64,000 bases of DNA from JABAYQ01 sp042091225 (GCA_042091225.1 JBELHW010000003.1:1-64000), one strand, 5' to 3'. Counted from the first letter of the stretch, positions 7,869 to 18,600 are shown. The notes: generated from the sequence alone by a model not told the origin. Translations and numbers: made by a program.

Positions 7869-10025
7869 ATGAAACTAATATTATCCATTCTTATAGCCTT
7901 TTGCTCTATAATATCGTTTGCACAAAACAAGAACATTACCCTTGAAGACATTTGGCAAGATTATGTTTTTTATCCATCATCCATACAAGGATTAAAATCG
8001 TTAAATGACGGCATACACTTTAGTAAAATAACTAAAGAAAAAAACATTCAATATTTATGTAAATATAGTTTCGAAACTGGTGAAATAGTAGATTCTATTA
8101 CATCTTCAATCCAACTAGGATTTGATATAGGAAACTATAGTTTCTCAGAAAATGAAGAAAAAATTGTTTTTGCTACTAAAACAGAAAAAATATATCGTTA
8201 TAGTTCTAAATCTATTTTTTATGTTCTCAATTTAAACACTAAAAAAGTAAATAAAATTTCTGATCAAAAGATAATGTATGCTACCCTATCTCCAAATGGA
8301 GAAAAACTTGCTTATGTTAAAGAAAATAATATTTACATTAAAGACTTAAGAAGCAATAAAACTACATCAGTAACAAAAGATGGAAAAATAAATCATATAC
8401 TAAATGGAGTTTCTGATTGGGTTTATGAAGAAGAATTTGGTTTGGTGAAATCCTTTTTCTGGTCTCCTGAGAGCGATAAAATTGCATTCTACAAATTCGA
8501 CGAAAGTAATGTTGCACAATTCTCAATGGACTTCTTTAAACAAGAACTATACCCTTCGCAGTATGAGTTTAAATACCCTAAAGCTGGAGAAGAAAATTCG
8601 AAAGTTAGTATTCATGTGTTCAACCTTAAAAATAAGATTTCTAAGAAGATAAATTTCTCAAGAATTTACGAATATATTCCTAGAATAGGCTGGACAAAAA
8701 AAGAAAATAAATTATTTGCTATTGGCTTAAATAGACTACAAAATCAATTGGACTTTTGTATCGTAAACACTAAAAATAATCAATCAAAAATATTATTTTC
8801 TGAAGAAGATAAATATTTCATTGATATACACGACAATACAACTTTTTTAGATGACAAAGAAAATTTTATTTGGACTTCAGAAAAGTCGGGGTTTAACCAC
8901 TTATATCTTGTTTCTTTAACAAACGGAAATCTTAAAAAAATAACAGAGGGAAACTTTGAAGTTACTGACTATCATGGCTTTAGCAAAGAAACAAATAACT
9001 TATTTTATAGTAGTACTGAAGATGGCTCAATAAACAGAAGTATTTATTCAATAAATATTAGTGGTAATAACAAACAAAAACTTTCTTCTGGATTAGGTGT
9101 CCACAATCCTACTTTTAGTAAAGGAATGAAGTATTATATCAATAATTTTAGTGATGCTAACAGCGTTCCTTATTTTTCTTTAAACGATAATAATGGTAAT
9201 CTAATTCGAGTTTTGGAAGATAACAGTAAACTCGATTCTGTAATGAATGAGTATCAAATTAGTAATAAAGAATTTTTTACTATTGAAACATCAGAAAAAG
9301 TTAATCTTAATGCTTGGATGATTAAACCTTCGAATTTCGATAAAAGTAAAAAATATCCAGTATTTATGTATTTATATGGAGGACCAGGATCACAAGAAGT
9401 AATGAACAGTTGGGGTTGGTTCAATTATTTCTGGCATCAACATTTAGCTCAAAAAGGATACATTGTAGTATGTGTAGATAATAGAGGAACAGGGGGAAAA
9501 GGTTCTGAATTTAAAAAAATGACATACCAGCAGCTAGGGAAATACGAAACAATTGATCAAATAGAAGCAAACAAATATTTAAGAAAGCTGTCTTATGTCG
9601 ATTCTAGTAGAATTGGAATTCAAGGTTGGAGTTATGGAGGTTATATGTCTTCTTTAGCTATAACTAAAGGAGCTGATTTTTTTAAAATGGCGATTGCAGT
9701 TGCTCCAGTTACAAATTGGAGGTATTATGACAATATATATACCGAAAGGTATATGCGTACTCCACAAGAAAATCCTAACGGATATGATGACAACTCTCCT
9801 ATTAACCATGTGGAAAAATTAAAAGGAAACTATTTATTAATACATGGTACTGGAGATGATAACGTACATGTTCAGAATACCTATGAAATGGCGTCGGCAT
9901 TAGTTAAAGCAAATAAACAATTTGATTTATTTGTTTATCCTGATAAAAACCACGGAATTTATGGTGGAAATACTAGACTACATTTATATCAAATGATGAC
10001 CGATTTTATAATCAATAAATTATAA
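7869..10025 (+). CDS. S9 family dipeptidyl peptidase (DPP IV type)
   Basis: A 718-residue secreted or periplasmic serine peptidase expected to release N-terminal dipeptides from peptides. A signal peptide occupies residues 1-18, a DPP IV-type beta-propeller extends to about residue 450, and an alpha/beta-hydrolase (Peptidase_S9) domain forms the C-terminus. The catalytic triad is visible: Ser588 in GWSYGGY, Asp at 663/664 in GTGDDNVH and His695 in NHGIYGG. The propeller also has the DWVYEEE segment that in DPP IV holds the substrate-binding glutamates. It sits 43 bp upstream of a POT peptide transporter, so extracytoplasmic trimming followed by uptake is a sensible joint role. Confidence 0.93.
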   Translation: MKLILSILIAFCSIISFAQNKNITLEDIWQDYVFYPSSIQGLKSLNDGIHFSKITKEKNIQYLCKYSFETGEIVDSITSSIQLGFDIGNYSFSENEEKIVFATKTEKIYRYSSKSIFYVLNLNTKKVNKISDQKIMYATLSPNGEKLAYVKENNIYIKDLRSNKTTSVTKDGKINHILNGVSDWVYEEEFGLVKSFFWSPESDKIAFYKFDESNVAQFSMDFFKQELYPSQYEFKYPKAGEENSKVSIHVFNLKNKISKKINFSRIYEYIPRIGWTKKENKLFAIGLNRLQNQLDFCIVNTKNNQSKILFSEEDKYFIDIHDNTTFLDDKENFIWTSEKSGFNHLYLVSLTNGNLKKITEGNFEVTDYHGFSKETNNLFYSSTEDGSINRSIYSINISGNNKQKLSSGLGVHNPTFSKGMKYYINNFSDANSVPYFSLNDNNGNLIRVLEDNSKLDSVMNEYQISNKEFFTIETSEKVNLNAWMIKPSNFDKSKKYPVFMYLYGGPGSQEVMNSWGWFNYFWHQHLAQKGYIVVCVDNRGTGGKGSEFKKMTYQQLGKYETIDQIEANKYLRKLSYVDSSRIGIQGWSYGGYMSSLAITKGADFFKMAIAVAPVTNWRYYDNIYTERYMRTPQENPNGYDDNSPINHVEKLKGNYLLIHGTGDDNVHVQNTYEMASALVKANKQFDLFVYPDKNHGIYGGNTRLHLYQMMTDFIINKL

Positions 10026-10068
10026 CACAATAATTACTATATTCGAATCTTAATTGAAAAACTGAATT

Positions 10069-11610
10069 ATGAAAAAAAATATATCAATTGACAAACAAAT
10101 TTTTGGCCATCCAGTAGGGCTATTTATGCTATTCTTTACAGAAATGTGGGAACGATTTTCTTATTATGGAATGAGAGCTCTTTTAGTATTATATCTTGTT
10201 AGTGAAATTTCTAGTGAAAACGCAGGTTTAGGCTGGACAAGTTCTGAGGCTGGTGATCTTTACGGTTGGTATACTATGTTAGTATATATAACTCCTATTT
10301 TAGGAGGAATTTTAGCAGATAAAATTTTTGGATTCAGAAAAGCGATTGTTATTGGTGCGGTGCTCATGACTTTAGGTCATTTATCTCTAGCGTTCGAACC
10401 ACTTCCAGCATTTTACTTAGGTTTGGCATTATTAATTGTAGGAAACGGTTTCTTTAAACCAAATATTTCCTCTATTGTTGGTCAACTATATAGCGATGAC
10501 TCTGATAAAAAAGATGCAGGATATACTATTTTTTACCAAGGAATTAATGTTGGTGCTTTTTTAGGATCTATTCTTTGTGGTTACTTAGGAGAAACTTACG
10601 GATGGCATTACGGATTTGGCTTGGCAGGAATCTTTATGCTTATAGGATTAATACAGTTCCAGTTATCTCAAAAAATGTTTGGTGATATTGGTTTAGCTCC
10701 CTCCAAAAAGGAAAAAGAGGAGGAAGAAAAAGTAAAAGAACCTCTAACTAAAAAAGAAAAAGACAGACTAATTGTTGTGGGTGTACTTGCTTTTTTCTCA
10801 ATATTTTTCTGGGCAGCTTTTGAACAGGCAGGCTCAAGCATGACAATATTCGCTAACGACTACACAGATAGAACCTTATCAGGAAGTGCGATTATGATTT
10901 TCAATGTAGTTAGTAGTTTACTTTCTGCTCTACCAGTTATTATTCTTACTTGGTTATTTTTATCAATGAACAAATCTATTGGTAAGGAATTTCCTGCCGC
11001 AATGGGTTTTATGGGTTTAAGCGTCGTTATTTTATGGGCCATTATTGGTTACATGATTTATAACCAATTTGCTTCTCAAAACTCAGAAGTTCCTACAACT
11101 TGGTTCCAGAGTTTAAATGCTTTATTTATTTTCACTTTAGCACCTCTGTTCTCAATTATTTGGGAAAAGCTGGCTAAATCAAAATACAATCCTAATGGTC
11201 CTCAAAAATTCTCAATTGGATTAATTTTATTAGGATTAGGATTCATCCCAATGGTGATAGGAGCTGCTAACGTTGGCGGTACTTCTGTAGAAAAAGCAAG
11301 TATGGTATTTTTAGTTTTAGCTTATCTATTACATACTATGGGCGAATTGAGTTTATCTCCAGTAGGACTTTCCTATGTAAATAAGCTTTCTCCAAAAAGA
11401 TTATTAGGAGTAATGTTTGGTATCTGGTTTTTCGCTTCTGCAATGGGGAACAAATTAGCTGGTTCTTTTTCAGGATACATGGAGCAAATAGCAGAAACAT
11501 CAACAATGTCCGATTTCTTCAGCATCTTAGTTTTTATACCTATTGGAGGAGGAATTGTACTATTTCTACTAAGTTTCCCGTTAAAGAAGTTAATGCACGG
11601 TATCAAATAA
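10069..11610 (+). CDS. POT family proton-coupled oligopeptide transporter
   Basis: A 513-residue inner-membrane importer of di- and tripeptides. The signature ExxERF of the PTR2/POT family is at Glu25-Glu28-Arg29-Phe30, followed by YYGMRALLVLYL. The chain then shows the typical series of about 12-14 hydrophobic helices, with a charged cytoplasmic loop at about 216-230 (KKEKEEEEK) between the two halves. Its position directly after a dipeptidyl peptidase and before two thioredoxin-like genes suggests one transcription unit. No separate promoter with a clean consensus is visible in the 43-bp gap. Confidence 0.93.
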   Translation: MKKNISIDKQIFGHPVGLFMLFFTEMWERFSYYGMRALLVLYLVSEISSENAGLGWTSSEAGDLYGWYTMLVYITPILGGILADKIFGFRKAIVIGAVLMTLGHLSLAFEPLPAFYLGLALLIVGNGFFKPNISSIVGQLYSDDSDKKDAGYTIFYQGINVGAFLGSILCGYLGETYGWHYGFGLAGIFMLIGLIQFQLSQKMFGDIGLAPSKKEKEEEEKVKEPLTKKEKDRLIVVGVLAFFSIFFWAAFEQAGSSMTIFANDYTDRTLSGSAIMIFNVVSSLLSALPVIILTWLFLSMNKSIGKEFPAAMGFMGLSVVILWAIIGYMIYNQFASQNSEVPTTWFQSLNALFIFTLAPLFSIIWEKLAKSKYNPNGPQKFSIGLILLGLGFIPMVIGAANVGGTSVEKASMVFLVLAYLLHTMGELSLSPVGLSYVNKLSPKRLLGVMFGIWFFASAMGNKLAGSFSGYMEQIAETSTMSDFFSILVFIPIGGGIVLFLLSFPLKKLMHGIK

Positions 11611-11625
11611 TAAAATATTAAAACT

Positions 11626-12084
11626 ATGAACAAATTATTTTTCACAATTGTAATTGCTTTATCTTTTACATTATCCTCAAATGCGCAAGAAAGCGCAAAA
11701 TGGTACACTAGCTTAGAAGAAGCTGCTAAAGTATCTATGACTACTGGAAAGCCAATTATGGCAAACTTTACTGGTAGCGATTGGTGCGGCTGGTGTAAAA
11801 AACTCAAAAGAGAAGTTTTTGACAAAACAGAATTTAAAAATTGGGCTAACAACAATATCGTTCTTTTAGAACTTGATTACCCTAGAAGAGTGGCTCAATC
11901 AGAAGAAATTAAAAAGCAAAATAGAGAATTGCAACAAATGTTTCAAGTAGCAGGATACCCAACTATACACCTCTTTAATGTTGTTGTAAAAGAGGGTAAA
12001 CTTCAGATTGAGCCATTAAAAAAGAGTGGTTATGTAGCTGGAGGTCCTAAGCCATTTATTGAAAGTATAACTGTAAAAAAATGA
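11626..12084 (+). CDS. Secreted thioredoxin-fold protein (CGWC)
   Basis: A periplasmic thioredoxin-like protein of 152 residues. A signal peptide runs to about residue 20 (SSNA/QE), and the redox site is C54-G-W-C57 in GSDWCGWCKKL. The cis-Pro region is recognisable at AGYPTIHLF. The family reduces or oxidises disulfides in extracytoplasmic proteins; direction and partner cannot be read from sequence. It follows the peptide transporter by 15 bp and overlaps the next gene by 4 bp (ATGA), so the two thioredoxin-fold proteins are probably co-translated. Confidence 0.88.
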   Translation: MNKLFFTIVIALSFTLSSNAQESAKWYTSLEEAAKVSMTTGKPIMANFTGSDWCGWCKKLKREVFDKTEFKNWANNNIVLLELDYPRRVAQSEEIKKQNRELQQMFQVAGYPTIHLFNVVVKEGKLQIEPLKKSGYVAGGPKPFIESITVKK

Positions 12085-12629
12085 AAAACCTTTTAAGTGT
12101 CCTATTTATTGTTTTACCCTTTTTTGTTATTTCATGTAATGATGGTGCTGATAAAACAACAAATAAAACAACCGATTTAAAATCCATTATTAAAAGCAAT
12201 TCTTCTATTTCATCGATACAATGGGTAGATGTTTCCGAATTAGAAGTTCTTATGGCTAAAGAGCCTAGAAAAGTTTTCTTTTATTTTTACAGGCAAGGGT
12301 GTCCTTATTGTAAAGAGATGAAAGAAACTACTTTTGAGGATGCAAATATTATTAAAACACTCAACCAACAATTTTATGCAGTAATGGTAGATGGTAGATC
12401 TAAAGATGATATAATTTTTAGAGGAAAAACGTATATAAATCAAGAGAAAGATCCTGCAAAAAAATCATCACATGATTTACATAAAATATTAGTTGACCCT
12501 TATCAAGGGAATTACTATTGGCCATCTGTAGTATTTTTAAATGATAAATTTGAAAAATTAAGAAGCTATCCAGGTCTTCAAAAACCAGAACAATTCAAAA
12601 GAATTTTATCTAACATGATTAAAAGATAA
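12081..12629 (+). CDS. Thioredoxin-fold lipoprotein (CPYC)
   Basis: A 182-residue lipoprotein. The hydrophobic N-terminus ends in a lipobox with Cys19 (FVISC), then a short Thr/Asn-rich linker. A thioredoxin-like domain follows with C74-P-Y-C77 in RQGCPYCKEM. The motif and the insert before the second half (residues 115-140) resemble the thioredoxin_7 or SoxW-like families. It would be membrane-anchored and face the periplasm. Its start overlaps the previous thioredoxin gene by 4 bp. The shared operon suggests a soluble/anchored redox pair. It ends with a terminator. Confidence 0.85.
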   Translation: MKNLLSVLFIVLPFFVISCNDGADKTTNKTTDLKSIIKSNSSISSIQWVDVSELEVLMAKEPRKVFFYFYRQGCPYCKEMKETTFEDANIIKTLNQQFYAVMVDGRSKDDIIFRGKTYINQEKDPAKKSSHDLHKILVDPYQGNYYWPSVVFLNDKFEKLRSYPGLQKPEQFKRILSNMIKR

Positions 12630-12654
12630 ATAAATTTAATTTTTAAATAAAAAA

Positions 12655-12682
12655 AGAACTACATAATTGTAGGTTTTTTTTT
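12655..12682 (+). terminator. Intrinsic terminator of the peptidase-transporter-thioredoxin unit
   Basis: A CTACA/TGTAG stem with a TAAT loop, extended by flanking A/T runs, followed by a run of nine Ts about 27 bases after the last stop codon. Confidence 0.65.
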
Positions 12683-12703
12683 GCAATTAAAACTGAGTAT
12701 CAT

Positions 12704-12737
12704 AAAAAAAGGTCAATCTAAATTAGACTGACCTTTT
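12704..12737 (-). terminator. Intrinsic terminator of tRNA-His
   Basis: Read on the minus strand, AAAAGGTCA pairs with TGACCTTTT and the stem extends inward through a G-T pair. A run of Ts follows. It begins 5 bases after the tRNA 3' end. Confidence 0.8.
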
Positions 12738-12741
12738 AAAG

Positions 12742-12816
12742 GGTGGAAGATGGGATTCGAACCCACGACCCTCGGCACCACAAACCGATGCTCTAACCAA
12801 CTGAGCTACATCCACC
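12742..12816 (-). tRNA. tRNA-His (anticodon GTG)
   Basis: The minus strand folds as a cloverleaf. The anticodon loop TTGTGGT sits on a stem TCGGT/GCCGA, giving anticodon GTG. The T arm has the invariant GTTCGAATC. The extra 5' G (G-1) opposite C73, which histidyl-tRNA synthetase needs, is present. The acceptor stem has one T-T mismatch. The 3' CCA is not fully encoded (CC followed by T), so the CCA-adding enzyme encoded at 57733 is needed to complete it. Confidence 0.96.
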
Positions 12817-12827
12817 GTTTGAGTGGG

Positions 12828-12835
12828 CAAATATA
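12828..12835 (-). promoter_or_regulatory. -7 element of tRNA-His
   Basis: On the minus strand this is TATATTTG, a perfect TAnnTTTG, ending 11 bases before the tRNA 5' end. Confidence 0.65.
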
Positions 12836-12877
12836 TAATTAACATAATCAAATCACCACTTTTTTTTATAAAATATG

Positions 12878-12885
12878 TACTTTTG
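12878..12885 (+). promoter_or_regulatory. -7 element of copA, nearly touching its start codon
   Basis: TACTTTTG is a perfect TAnnTTTG and ends only 5 bases before the ATG at 12891. With the usual geometry the transcript would start within a few bases of the ATG. Confidence 0.6.
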
Positions 12886-12890
12886 AAGAG

Positions 12891-14993
12891 ATGATTAACA
12901 AATCAACAAATAAAACAATTAAAGTTAGTGGCATGACTTGTTCCAATTGTGCAAAAGGAATAGAAAATCATTTGCATAAAAATGGCTATGAAAACGTTAA
13001 CGTTGATTTTCCTAATGGAGAAGTTAGCCTATCTGTTAATACTGACAATACACTATCAAAAGCAAAAAAACTAATAAACGAAATAGGATTTAAGGCTCTT
13101 TCGGAAGGAGCTAAAGACAAATCAATAGGTGTTGAAAAGCTATTTTACATAAGCCTTTTCTTTACAATCCCATTGTTCTTACACATGTTTGTTTCTAAAG
13201 AAAATATATTGAACAACCCAATTTTACAGTTTATATTATGTATTCCTATATTCATTATTAGTCTTTCGTTTTTTGGAAAAAGCGGATGGAATTCTATTAA
13301 AAGTGGAGTGCCTAATATGGATGTTTTAATAATTATTGGAGTTACTGCTTCCTTTTTTTATAGCGTAGCAGGGGTTATTATGTTTTGGGGAACGGATCAA
13401 CTTCATTCTTATTTATTTTTCGAAACCGCAGCAACAATTACTACACTTGTTCTATTAGGAAATTTACTCGAAAACAAATCAGTAGTTAAAACAACCTCTG
13501 CGATAAAAGAGTTAAGCTCATATAGTAAGGTTATTTGCCAAAAGATTAATGACAAGGGAGAAATAGAAAGAATTGAATCGAATAAGCTTAAAGTCGGTGA
13601 TATTTTAATCATCAACAATGGTGATAAAATCCCAACTGATGGAAATATTATATCTGGAAACGGATATATTGACGAATCTTTGTTAAGTGGAGAAAGTAAT
13701 CCAGTGTACAAAGATGTAAAAGATAAAGTAGCAGGCGGCACAATTATAGCAGAAGGAAGCTTTAAAATGAAAGTTACTGCAACTAGCGAGGAAAACATTT
13801 TATCACAAATAATAAAGTTAGTAAAGCAGGCTCAAAACCAAAAACCTAAAATTCAGAAAACAGGCGATAAAATCAGTTCTATTTTTGTACCCATTGTTAT
13901 TGTTATATCAGCTTTAACATTTACTCTATCTTTCTTTGTTTTTAATCTTGCCTTGAGCGAATCTATTATGCGTGCTATCGCAGTACTCGTTATTTCTTGT
14001 CCTTGTGCCATGGGTTTAGCAACACCAACGGCAGTTATGGTAGGCTTAGGAAGAGCAGCTAAAAGCGGAATATTAATAAAAGGAGGAGATACATTAGAGC
14101 AATTTGCTAGAACAAAAAGCATCGTTTTTGATAAAACAGGAACAATTACAAATGGAGAGTTTACTATAAATAAAATAGAATTTTTAGAATCGGAAGAGCA
14201 GCATTATAAAAACATTATTTATTCGCTTGAAACACACTCATCTCATCCTTTGGCTAATGCCATTAAAGATGAACTCAATGATTGTTCTTACTTAGAGCTC
14301 ACAAATGTAATAGAAGAAAAAGGATTTGGAATAAAAGCTTCCTATGAAGGAAGTAATTACCAGTTTGGTTCTGCTAAATATACAGACAATAATGACAAAG
14401 ATTTTAATCTATTTCTTAGAAAAGAAAATAAAACTGTTGCCAAATTACTTTGTACCGATCAGATCAAACAAGATGCAAAAGAAACAATCAGAGATTTAAA
14501 AAAATTAGATATAAACTCTATTATTCTTAGTGGCGATAGCAATAATAAATGCCAGAAAATAGCAAATGATGTAGGTATTAAAAATTGGTATGGAGAGCAA
14601 AGTCCTTCTCAAAAACTAGAGAAGATTGAGCATTTAAATTCTAATTCAAACGTTGCAATGATAGGAGATGGAATAAATGATGCCCCAGCTTTGTCCAAAG
14701 CTAGTATTGGAGTTTCAATTGGGGGTAGCTCTCAAATTGCTATTGACGCTGCTCAAATTGTTTTACTAGATTCTAAATCATTAAAACAGTTAAAAAACGC
14801 TTTTCTTATAAGCAAACATACTTTACTTACTATTAAACAAAATTTATTTTGGGCGTTTTCTTATAATATTGTGGCAATTCCTCTAGCAGCATTCGGTCAT
14901 TTAGAGCCAATGTATGCAGCCTTATTCATGGCATTTTCCGATGTAATTGTAATAGGAAATTCTTTACGTCTAAAAAAGAAGAAATTAAATTAA
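12891..14993 (+). CDS. copA: Copper-translocating P-type ATPase
   Basis: A 700-residue inner-membrane P1B-type ATPase that pumps monovalent copper out of the cytoplasm. A single N-terminal HMA domain has GMTC17SNC20. The transmembrane copper site is C370-P-C372 in SCPCAMGLATPTA. The phosphorylated Asp414 lies in DKTGT, the HP motif is in HSSHPLANAI, and the hinge is GDGINDAPAL. CPC plus GMTCxxC indicates Cu(I) rather than zinc or cadmium. No copper-sensing regulator or chaperone gene is adjacent. Its last 9 bp overlap the convergent bshB1 gene. A role in supplying copper to cytochrome oxidase instead of detoxification is possible but not decidable here. Confidence 0.94.
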   Translation: MINKSTNKTIKVSGMTCSNCAKGIENHLHKNGYENVNVDFPNGEVSLSVNTDNTLSKAKKLINEIGFKALSEGAKDKSIGVEKLFYISLFFTIPLFLHMFVSKENILNNPILQFILCIPIFIISLSFFGKSGWNSIKSGVPNMDVLIIIGVTASFFYSVAGVIMFWGTDQLHSYLFFETAATITTLVLLGNLLENKSVVKTTSAIKELSSYSKVICQKINDKGEIERIESNKLKVGDILIINNGDKIPTDGNIISGNGYIDESLLSGESNPVYKDVKDKVAGGTIIAEGSFKMKVTATSEENILSQIIKLVKQAQNQKPKIQKTGDKISSIFVPIVIVISALTFTLSFFVFNLALSESIMRAIAVLVISCPCAMGLATPTAVMVGLGRAAKSGILIKGGDTLEQFARTKSIVFDKTGTITNGEFTINKIEFLESEEQHYKNIIYSLETHSSHPLANAIKDELNDCSYLELTNVIEEKGFGIKASYEGSNYQFGSAKYTDNNDKDFNLFLRKENKTVAKLLCTDQIKQDAKETIRDLKKLDINSIILSGDSNNKCQKIANDVGIKNWYGEQSPSQKLEKIEHLNSNSNVAMIGDGINDAPALSKASIGVSIGGSSQIAIDAAQIVLLDSKSLKQLKNAFLISKHTLLTIKQNLFWAFSYNIVAIPLAAFGHLEPMYAALFMAFSDVIVIGNSLRLKKKKLN

Positions 14994-15692
14994 ATGATTT
15001 AGGCTAGTAACAGAGATTATCTTTTCTGTAGTAAATCCTTCAGCATATTTACAAGACGATAATCTACCTAAATTAGATGCTCTATATTTTATACTTTCTA
15101 AAAAATCTTGTGAGGAAATAATTGTCTTAGGTTCGGCTGAATCAGGATTATAAAATTGAGATTTATAAGCTAATACAGATTCCATTTTTTTATCCATAAA
15201 ATCAGAAATATCAACAACAAAGTCTGGAGTAATTTCATGGAATTGAATATAATGATAAACGTGTTTTGGTCTCCAAGCATCTTGGCCCGTATCGATTTTA
15301 GTCAAACCAGATAAAAAACAAGCATCAGAAACTAAAGAAGAACCCTTTGCATGATCAGGGTGTCTATCACTTACCGCATTACACAGAATTATTTTAGGTC
15401 GATATTCCCTGATTATCTTTACCAGCTCTAATTGGTGCATTTCATCATTTTGAAAAAATCCATCTCTAAAATTCATGTTATGCCTAAATTCTACACCTAA
15501 AATTTGTGCTGCATGAGCAGATTCTTTATCTCTAATTTCAGCGCTTCCTCTTGTGCCAAGTTCACCTCTGGTTAAATCTATTATTCCTACTTTGTTTCCT
15601 TCGGAAATATGTTTTAAGATAGTTCCAGCACAACTCAGCTCGACATCATCAGGATGTGCACCAATTGCTAATATGTCAATTTGATTATTCAT
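14985..15692 (-). CDS. bshB1: Bacillithiol biosynthesis deacetylase BshB1
   Basis: A 235-residue PIG-L/LmbE family zinc deacetylase that converts GlcNAc-malate to GlcN-malate in bacillithiol synthesis. The metal-binding motif H13-P-D-D16 is at the N-terminus (AIGAHPDDVELS). The family segments DLTRGELGTRG (about 40-50) and SDRHPDHAKGS (about 108-118, second metal motif) are clear. These match BshB1 better than generic LmbE proteins. bshA and bshC are not in this window. It follows ccsBA with a TAATG stop-start overlap, so it is probably translated by coupling. Confidence 0.9.
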   Translation of the reverse strand: MNNQIDILAIGAHPDDVELSCAGTILKHISEGNKVGIIDLTRGELGTRGSAEIRDKESAHAAQILGVEFRHNMNFRDGFFQNDEMHQLELVKIIREYRPKIILCNAVSDRHPDHAKGSSLVSDACFLSGLTKIDTGQDAWRPKHVYHYIQFHEITPDFVVDISDFMDKKMESVLAYKSQFYNPDSAEPKTIISSQDFLESIKYRASNLGRLSSCKYAEGFTTEKIISVTSLNHLI

Positions 15693-18600
15693 TATTTTTT
15701 TAAAGTTTTTTGCTTAAAATAAGCAACTGTAGTTACTATAAAAATAATAGCAATAGAATAATATACAAAAGTTGGAATTGGCATTGGGTCTCCCTGTGCA
15801 TAAGAATGAAGTCCGGAAAGATAAAAATTCACTCCAAAATAGGTCATTATAATTGATCCATAAGCTACTAATGATGCAAAATTAAATACGAAAGCACTTT
15901 TAAGTTTAGGTATAAACCTTAAATGCAATACAAATATATAACACAACATACTTGCAAAAGCCCAAGTTTCTTTTGGGTCCCAACCCCAATATCTACCCCA
16001 TGACTCATTTGCCCATACACCCCCTAAAAATGTTCCTATTGACAACATAAATAAGCCAATCGTAATACTCATTTCGTTAATATAGGTTAGCTCGCTGATA
16101 GAGTTTTTTATTCTTTTAAAATTCACCTTATTCTGTAATATCATCAATGCAAGATTCATAAAACCAAGTATTGCTCCAAGAGCTAAGAAACCATAGCTAG
16201 CGGTAATGATAGCTACATGAATCATTAACCAATAAGAATCTAAAACGGGAACCAAATTTGTAATTTCAGGATCTAACCAATTTAATGCAGCAACCATTAA
16301 AAGTAGTGAAGAAATAACCGAAGTTGCAGCCATACTCATCATGCTTTTTTTAGAAAAAACGAACCCAGCTAATATAGTTGCCCATGCGATATAAATCACA
16401 CTCTCATAGGCATTACTCCAAGGAGCATGGTCAGAGATATACCATCTAGCAATTAGACCAATTGTATGAACAAAAAAACCAGCTACCAATAAATAAAATC
16501 CTACACGAATGACGGACATTCTCCAATTTCTATGCTTTAATACATTTTGTAATAAAAGGAGAATCATTATAAGACCAATTATCGCATAGTAAGAAGTAAG
16601 TTTATTAAAAACTTTTAATTCGTTATAGAGCGATTCAACTTTTAGCTTAGTTTTTGAAGGATAGACATTTACTCCATATTTTTGTTGGTACTTTTTAATG
16701 GCATCTAAAGTATTATTAGCAACAGACCAATCTCCATCATTTTGTGCTTGTGCAATGCTTGTAAAATAAATAGGTAAAATTGAAAAAACAAATAAAGAAT
16801 CATCACCAGTAAATACATCACTTGACTGATAAGTTGAATACCATTTATCGTTAGAATCATTTGCAAGAGGGAAAAACCTAAAAAATGATCCATTATATAG
16901 CATGTAGCAAACGTTTACTCTTTCGTCTACCGCAATTACTTCTTTATCGTACTTAGACCTCATAGCAGGTTTTTTAGCATAAGCTTTTTCTACTTTATCT
17001 GTGAGTACGTAACTTGCTTCAAAACTAAAAAAGGACAAAAACGAAGTATATTTTTGATCAATACCTAATTCCTTTTGTAATTCTTCATTTCCTACCTTAA
17101 TAATAGGTGCTTGTTGCCATAAATAAGGATTTTGAGCCATTCCGAGAACAACCTGGTTTGCGTTTAATCCTAAATAATCGCTTTTCCTAAGCACTTTTCT
17201 TAAAATCTCAGAACTAGAGGTGCTAAAAGGTTTCATTCTTCCGCCGTTATCTTGAACAACTAACATCCCGAATTCGTTAGCATGAGATTCCTCTATAGCT
17301 GAAGCTAAAATTAAAGAATCTGTAGAATGACTGTGAGCATCAAAAGAGTTTAAAGTGAAAAATATAAGCACTAATGACGCAAGTCTTTTAGCATCAATAT
17401 CCCTCAACTTTCTTCTAAGACTGCTAAATCTAGTTTTTTTAGAAAAAACAGTAAAAATCATTCCTAAGGACATCAGAAAATATCCTAAATAACTAATAAG
17501 TGTTCCCCAAAAATCATGATTCACAGATAATACTGTTCCAAGCTCGTCTTGGTCATAGGAAGATTGAAAGAATCTATACCCCCTGTGATCTAAAACATTA
17601 TTCATATAAATTCTATGGTCTTGTTCGAGCTGTCCATCAATAAGAGTTACTTCGCTAGCAAAAGAGGAAGGACTATTCGAACCAGGGTAGCGATCTAACT
17701 GAAAATCATTTAGTTGAATTTTAAATGGCGTAATAAAAAATTTAGAGCCATAAGACACAGAGAAATTTAAACCATCTAACTCAAAATGAGATTTAGAGGT
17801 TACAAATCCTCTATCACCAAATAAAGTTAAATTCTTTGTTTGGTTATTGCAATTTACCTTAACTAAAAGCGCATCTTCTATTTCTTGCCCTTCCGGATTT
17901 TCAACTGAATAATAATCTACCTTTGAGTTTTCACTAATTGTAGGTATTACAAAATTATAACCAGGCATAGAATATAAAGACCGCAACATAATTGGTTGGA
18001 TACTATCTCTTTTTTGAGTTCCCGAAAAACGATCGGCCATTCGCATAAAATCTGCATCAGAGGGCAATTGAATCATTAATAACTCATCTTGGTAGAAAAA
18101 ATTAACATGTCCTTGCAAAGGAGTACCGAATGAAAAATTAAGTCCCAGAAATTGATTAGCAGTATTTTCTTCCAAATAAAAGGTTTCTCTTCCGTTTTGT
18201 CCGGCCATTACAATCGTTAAAATTTCCTTTTCACCCTGACCAACTAACAAGGTATCTTTAGCATTTTTGATGTAATCAACATATTCTATTGAAATATCGT
18301 TGTCTAAAAAATCTAAATTATTTTTAAAATGATTTGACTTTAAAAAAGAAAGAGGACCATTATAATCGTGAAGTAAAATAGGAGTATCGTGTTCGTACTG
18401 AAATTTATTATTATGAACTTTAAATTGTAAAAATGTTTGATCGGATACAATCAAATTTGACGAATCATTTTCACGTATCGACATTGTACCCTCGAAACTA
18501 ACGTATCTAGTAATGCCAGCCCCAATGGTAATTACAATAAATGAAATATGAAAAAGTAGTACAGGCCATTTTTCTTTTCTGAGTAAATTGTATCGCCTGA

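Noticed and set aside
11373..11855. 160-codon minus-strand frame over the end of the peptide transporter and the first thioredoxin gene
   Set aside because: Antisense to two well-supported genes, no recognisable motif, and hydrophobic pattern mirrors the opposite strand.
1..12816. Presence of hisS and tRNA-His in the same 13 kb
   Set aside because: They are about 12 kb apart in separate units; no sign of linkage beyond coincidence.
13409..13798. 129-codon minus-strand frame inside copA
   Set aside because: Shadow of copA; no promoter or family match.
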